NCBI GenBank assembly: GCA_001769195.1
Contig: MEOK01000015.1
Coordinates: 1 to 64,000, forward strand
Length of the DNA: 64,000 bases
Direction: 5' to 3'
DNA from: Bacteroidetes bacterium GWF2_40_14
Lineage (GTDB): Bacteria; Bacteroidota; Bacteroidia; Bacteroidales; UBA932
Positions 62,756 to 64,000 of this stretch are shown piece by piece. The notes beneath the pieces are model-generated. The model did no database searches, had not been told where the DNA came from, and saw only the letters and a program-made list of their open reading frames with translations. A program made the position numbers and the translations under genes. Numbering within the stretch: position 1 is the first letter of the stretch; each line of letters begins with the position of its first letter.

Positions 62756-63337
62756 TTATTGGTCTAACCCTAAAAATAAAATCACAAAAATTGCATTTAA
62801 ATAATCAGACAGGTTTAATTTTAGCATAATCAGGGCTTTGCTGATCCTGTACTCTATGGTTTTTATTGAGATGTTTTCCCTTTCTGCTATCTCTTTGTTG
62901 GTTAGCTTTTTATCTCTGCTTAAAAGAAATGTATCCTTTATTTTTGGGGGCAGCTTTTCAATTGTATCCCTTGTAATATGCTGTATCTCGAGATAGGAGG
63001 TGTTGTCTGTAGTTGTATAGCTAAGGGCAATGATATTAATATTGTCATCAATATTAATTGCCTCTCCAATTCTTTTTGTTTTTCTGGCTTTGTCCCGGAG
63101 ATAATTAAGTGCTTTATTCCTTACAATAGTCAGAAAATAGTATTCTGTGTTATTGTCGTGATCCAGACATCTTCTTTTTTCCCAGAGATTAATAAAAGAC
63201 TCCTGTACAATGCCTTTGGAAGTTTCTATATCTCTAATATACTGGAATGCATAGTTCAAAGCCTTCTTGTAATATTTCTTATAAAGCTTTTCAAATTGGA
63301 CTATGTCGCTAGTTTCTACACTCTTAGTATTGTCCAT
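62756..63337 (-). CDS. ECF RNA polymerase sigma factor
   Basis: The protein has about 193 residues from the ATG at 63337 (MDNTKSVETSDIVQFEKLYKKYYKKAL). Starts at 63394 and 63409 add a segment with no family match. Region 2 (FEKLYKKYYKKALNYAFQYIRDIETSKGIVQESFINLWEKR) and region 4 (LPPKIKDTFLLSRDKKLTNKEIAERENISIKTIEYRISKALIMLK) are typical of Bacteroidetes ECF factors. It should read the susC promoter when released by the FecR-type protein. A hydrophobic end (YLNAIFVILFLG) is common in this group. Confidence 0.92.
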   Translation of the reverse strand: MDNTKSVETSDIVQFEKLYKKYYKKALNYAFQYIRDIETSKGIVQESFINLWEKRRCLDHDNNTEYYFLTIVRNKALNYLRDKARKTKRIGEAINIDDNINIIALSYTTTDNTSYLEIQHITRDTIEKLPPKIKDTFLLSRDKKLTNKEIAERENISIKTIEYRISKALIMLKLNLSDYLNAIFVILFLGLDQ

Positions 63338-63447
63338 CCAGTTATAGTTTAAAACATAGGGACCGGAAGTATTGTATGATAAAATTAGAATCATTTTGCT
63401 TAACGGCAAAATACTTTTGATCTCTACCAGAGTTTGTATAAAACAAA

Positions 63448-63480
63448 ACCGGAACTGACGTAATAAAACGCAGCTCCGGT
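63448..63480 (-). terminator. Terminator of the right-edge gene
   Basis: ACCGGAACTG (63448-63457) pairs with CAGCTCCGGT (63471-63480) with one mismatch, and on the minus strand it is followed by a T-rich run. It ends the partial gene upstream and separates it from the sigma-factor unit. Confidence 0.7.
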
Positions 63481-63502
63481 ATTTCGGGTTAATCTTTGAA
63501 TA

Positions 63503-64000
63503 CTAATAAGTTATAGACGTATTTGCATGTCTGTAAATTAAGTTCTTAGCCAAGCCTGTGCCATTGTAAGTGGCATTCTCCGGTAATACAACTTCGGGAG
63601 TTGCGCCCACCATATCGTATGTACGTAAAATCCAGTTGCCATTCTTATTGGAGAGGACAACGAACGTATTTATCTTATAGTAGTTGTCGAAGCAGTGTTC
63701 AATGTAGGTGATCTCTTCTCCGGCAGGGATTGTTATCAGGTCCCTTTTCTCTGTTTGGTTAGAAGGGTTGTAGTAGTGAACCTTATTGTCACCGGTCGAG
63801 TAGTAGATTACAGTATTAAGAGCTGTACTGGCTCCTCCTTTAAGTGCAAAAACCTTACCGGTTGTCACACCAAAATTCGATGGAATTACCAATCCGCCAG
63901 CTCCGTAGTCATATATATAACCGTACTGAATATTGCCAGTACCTATCTGCCACAGATAATAAACATTTGTTCCTCTGTTTTTTACAATAACATAACTACG
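63503..64000 (-). CDS. Partial gene at the window edge, possible PKD-like surface lipoprotein
   Basis: The reading frame is open from its stop at 63503 to the last base of the window, at least 165 residues, so the 5' end is missing. A TTG at 63892 is not a start, because the frame continues upstream (SYVIVKNRGTNVYYLWQIGTGN). The visible part is rich in beta-strands (VIYYSTGDNKVHYYNP, YYKINTFVVLSNKNGNWILRTYD) and resembles C-terminal parts of PKD-like lipoproteins coded behind SusC/SusD pairs. If so, another Sus-type module lies to the right. The match is by pattern only. Confidence 0.55.
   Translation of the reverse strand, partial: RSYVIVKNRGTNVYYLWQIGTGNIQYGYIYDYGAGGLVIPSNFGVTTGKVFALKGGASTALNTVIYYSTGDNKVHYYNPSNQTEKRDLITIPAGEEITYIEHCFDNYYKINTFVVLSNKNGNWILRTYDMVGATPEVVLPENATYNGTGLAKNLIYRHANTSITY

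Overview
The window reads as chromosomal DNA of a Bacteroidota bacterium, most likely order Bacteroidales. The grounds are promoters of the Bacteroidetes type (TTTG, about 19 bases, TAnnTTTG), a SusC/SusD pair driven by an ECF sigma factor and FecR-type anti-sigma factor, an Oar-like TonB receptor, a class III fructose-bisphosphatase, and DUF4254, CtlX and YifB proteins. Weak Shine-Dalgarno sites and moderate to low GC fit as well. No rRNA gene is present and the species cannot be named from the sequence alone.

Layout. 1-1.2 kb: an accessory edge with repeats, a secreted protein of unknown function and a tRNA with a CAT anticodon. 1.2-4.6 kb (minus strand): rpsL-rpsG-fusA-rpsJ behind a consensus promoter. 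4.7-31 kb: core metabolism and housekeeping. This part holds ornithine aminotransferase and CtlX, a hybrid histidine kinase with fbp, sodB, rsgA with a MATE transporter, a polyprenyl synthase, DUF4254, GT9, U32 and PPOX-like genes, metK behind a SAM-II-like riboswitch, an Oar-like receptor, YraN, manC, arginine deiminase, a tricorn-like protease, pheS, and tRNA-Gly and tRNA-Leu. 31.27-40.04 kb: an integrated element of about 8.76 kb in the 3' end of tRNA-Leu(TAA), bounded by an 18-bp direct repeat. It carries a tyrosine recombinase, a DUF3987 protein, an excisionase-like HTH protein, a RadC-like protein, an XRE regulator and several cargo genes of unknown function. 40.1-44.9 kb: a MarC-like protein, then rplC-rplD-rplW-rplB-rpsS-rplV-rpsC on the plus strand. 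45-54 kb: a secreted MEMO-family protein, a serine hydrolase, a GNAT-like protein, a shikimate cluster (aroB, an aroD-aroA fusion, aroC) and yifB. 54.2-64 kb: an outer-membrane beta-barrel protein, then on the minus strand an ECF sigma factor, anti-sigma factor, SusC and SusD, and finally a partial gene that runs off the right edge.

How the parts work together. Arginine deiminase, CtlX and RocD, in two separate clusters, make a plausible ATP-independent route from arginine through citrulline and ornithine to glutamate semialdehyde. AroB, AroD-AroA and AroC supply four of the seven shikimate-pathway activities. The sigma/anti-sigma/SusC/SusD set is a self-regulated nutrient-uptake module with no degradative enzyme in view.

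The most notable points are these. The ribosomal str and S10 groups, normally continuous in Bacteroidales, are split into opposite strands 39 kb apart, in a way that one inversion would explain. The S10 group stops after rpsC. The tRNA-Leu element has matching paired arm-site candidates at both ends. MetK has a SAM-II-like leader with a possible competing stem. AroD and AroA are fused. No wholly new multi-gene system can be demonstrated; the best candidates for new biology are the unassigned cargo genes of the element, among them a HEPN-like protein.
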